The notes beneath the pieces were generated by a model. The model was not told the DNA's origin. It saw only the letters and a list, made by a program, of their open reading frames with translations, and did not search any database. The translations under genes were made by a program, and so were the position numbers. Source: Pseudomonadota bacterium (GTDB taxonomy: Bacteria; Pseudomonadota; Gammaproteobacteria; Acidiferrobacterales; Acidiferrobacteraceae). From it: a DNA stretch of 7,011 nucleotides. Each line of letters begins with the position of its first letter. Position 1 is the stretch's first letter. This document shows positions 6,152 to 7,011 of this stretch, piece after piece. The stretch lies in contig JAJYPQ010000199.1 in assembly GCA_021795255.1 (NCBI GenBank), positions 1-7,011 of the forward strand, in the 5' to 3' direction.

Positions 6152-6831
6152 TGACGTGCGATACTCTCTCTCGTTCAAGAATTGATGAGCTTGGAGACCG
6201 TCTTCGCGCGGGGGTTACAGGTCCAGATCTTCGGCTGCTTGACGGGTATCGAAAGTCATTCCGTGAAGATTATGATCTCGTGGTCGAGGCGCTGCGTACT
6301 CGCATAGGTCTTGAGCTCAGTGGCCCACCCGCCAAGTCGACTACTGCCATCGTTGACAAGTTTAAGCGGGGATCGGTGCGCCTTTCCCAAATGCAGGATA
6401 TTGCTGGTTGTCGAACTACCGTAGTAGATATAACTGCATAGAATACAATGGTCAGTGCGATCGCGAAGATATTTCCAACCACGATTATTGATCGCAGGGA
6501 ACAGCCAAGTCACGGCTACCGCGCTGGTCATGTGATTGCACGGCCAAATGTTCTTCCGATTGAGATTCAAGTTCGCACCAGGCTTCAGCACTTATGGGCC
6601 GAGATATCGGAAAAGCTTGCTGACCGGTTAGGTATTGACGTGAAGTATGGTGGTGGACCAGATATCGCCCGTCAGTCTTTAGAGTATATGAGAGATATAG
6701 TGAAAAGGTTTGAAATGTTGGAGGCCAGAACTCTAACAGTCAGAACGGAAAATATAAAAGTAGAAATGGAAGAAAGTAGGAACGAAATTCAACAAATTCT
6801 ATCTCGATTTGCGGAATTTAGTAAGGAGTGA
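6151..6831 (+). pseudogene. Small RelA/SpoT-domain (p)ppGpp-type synthetase gene interrupted by an amber codon
   Basis: The frame from the ATG at 6151 reads through to TGA at 6829-6831 except for a single TAG at 6439-6441 (codon 97). Upstream, residues 1-96 include the nucleotide-binding segment PPAKSTTAIVDKFKRG and the metal-binding QDIAGCR (D83). Downstream, in the same frame, codons 98-226 include HGYRAGHVI (Y123, guanine-stacking tyrosine position), IEIQVRTRLQHLWAE (E138, metal-ligand position) and a charged coiled-coil-like tail. Together they make one complete synthetase domain without a hydrolase or regulatory domain, the size of a small alarmone synthetase or toxSAS protein. These normally transfer pyrophosphate from ATP to a nucleotide or, in some toxins, to tRNA. 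Neither half alone has all catalytic residues. A restart at ATG 6448 has no good ribosome binding site. Nonsense mutation, readthrough or sequencing error are all possible. Confidence 0.88.
6439..6441 (+). other. In-frame amber codon splitting the synthetase domain
   Basis: The codons around it are ATA ACT GCA TAG AAT ACA ATG. The protein continues in the same frame without any insertion or deletion, and related proteins commonly have a polar residue here, so a C-to-T change of CAG (glutamine) to TAG is the simplest explanation. No readthrough-promoting structure is evident. Confidence 0.85.
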
Positions 6832-6833
6832 CT

Positions 6834-7011
6834 ATGATTTTCCTTATAGAGTACAATCGTCAAGCAAGTGTATTGGAATCGATTACGGAGTTTCGCGATG
6901 AGCATCGTAGGAGAGCGGAAAAGGCGCGCCTTATGATGGAGATTAAAAATTTAGGGAGTGGGGTCGCAAGAGAGATCGTCTTGCTAGAGGCATTGACAAA
7001 AGACGATGTGA
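6834..7011 (+). CDS. Small conserved-looking protein tightly linked to the RelA/SpoT-domain gene (3' end outside window)
   Basis: The ATG at 6834 lies 2 bases after the stop of the synthetase gene and is preceded by AAGGAG (6823-6828), a good ribosome binding site at 5-base spacing. The visible 59 residues begin MIFLIEYNRQASVLESITEF and continue through a charged helical part (RDEHRRRAEKARLMMEIKNL) to AREIVLLEALTKDDV with no stop before the edge. There is no signal peptide or membrane segment. I do not know its function. Small proteins of this style do occur directly beside RelA/SpoT-domain genes, and an antitoxin or regulator role is a reasonable inference from the coupling, but nothing in the sequence proves it. 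Base composition is more AT-rich than the kds-lpt genes. Confidence 0.75.
   Translation, partial: MIFLIEYNRQASVLESITEFRDEHRRRAEKARLMMEIKNLGSGVAREIVLLEALTKDDV

Noticed and set aside
6256..6591. Minus-strand open frame across the amber codon region
   Set aside because: It is antisense to the RelA/SpoT domain, whose motifs are clear on the plus strand on both sides of the stop; the antisense product has no recognisable features.

Overview
The window looks like chromosomal DNA of a GC-rich Gram-negative bacterium. The cluster kdsD-kdsC-lptC-lptA-lptB points to a proteobacterium, most likely a gammaproteobacterium; I cannot name the genus from the sequence. It has three parts: a conserved outer-membrane biogenesis operon on the minus strand, a divergent three-gene ABC exporter operon on the plus strand, and a gene-poor stretch leading into an accessory module at the right edge.

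Positions 1-3194 (minus strand) hold five tightly coupled genes in the order kdsD, kdsC, lptC, lptA, lptB. KdsD and KdsC belong to the synthesis of Kdo, the inner-core sugar of lipopolysaccharide. LptC, LptA and LptB belong to the machine that moves finished lipopolysaccharide from the inner membrane to the outer membrane. Three of the four junctions are ATGA stop/start overlaps and the fourth is a 16-base overlap. lptB runs off the left edge. LptC is unusually short and seems to lack the C-terminal part of its periplasmic domain. kdsD has no visible ribosome binding site and a TATACT box only 7 bases before its ATG, suggesting a leaderless message.

Positions 3195-3405 are the divergent intergenic region. 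Positions 3406-5386 (plus strand) hold an unrecognised 145-residue protein, an ABC ATPase and an ABC-2 type permease, all with overlapping stop/start codons. In E. coli the mla transporter genes sit upstream of kdsD in the same direction; here that position is taken by this different, divergently transcribed exporter.

Positions 5387-6115 contain no gene I can support. At 6116-6151 four perfect 9-base repeats run straight into a start codon and also form a textbook G-quadruplex motif. The gene that follows (6151-6831) encodes a small RelA/SpoT-type nucleotide pyrophosphokinase domain split by one in-frame amber codon, probably a former CAG. A small tightly linked gene follows (6834 to beyond the edge). 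This two-gene unit is more AT-rich towards its end than the core genes and resembles an acquired alarmone-synthetase or toxin-antitoxin-like module. It is the most interesting part of the window.
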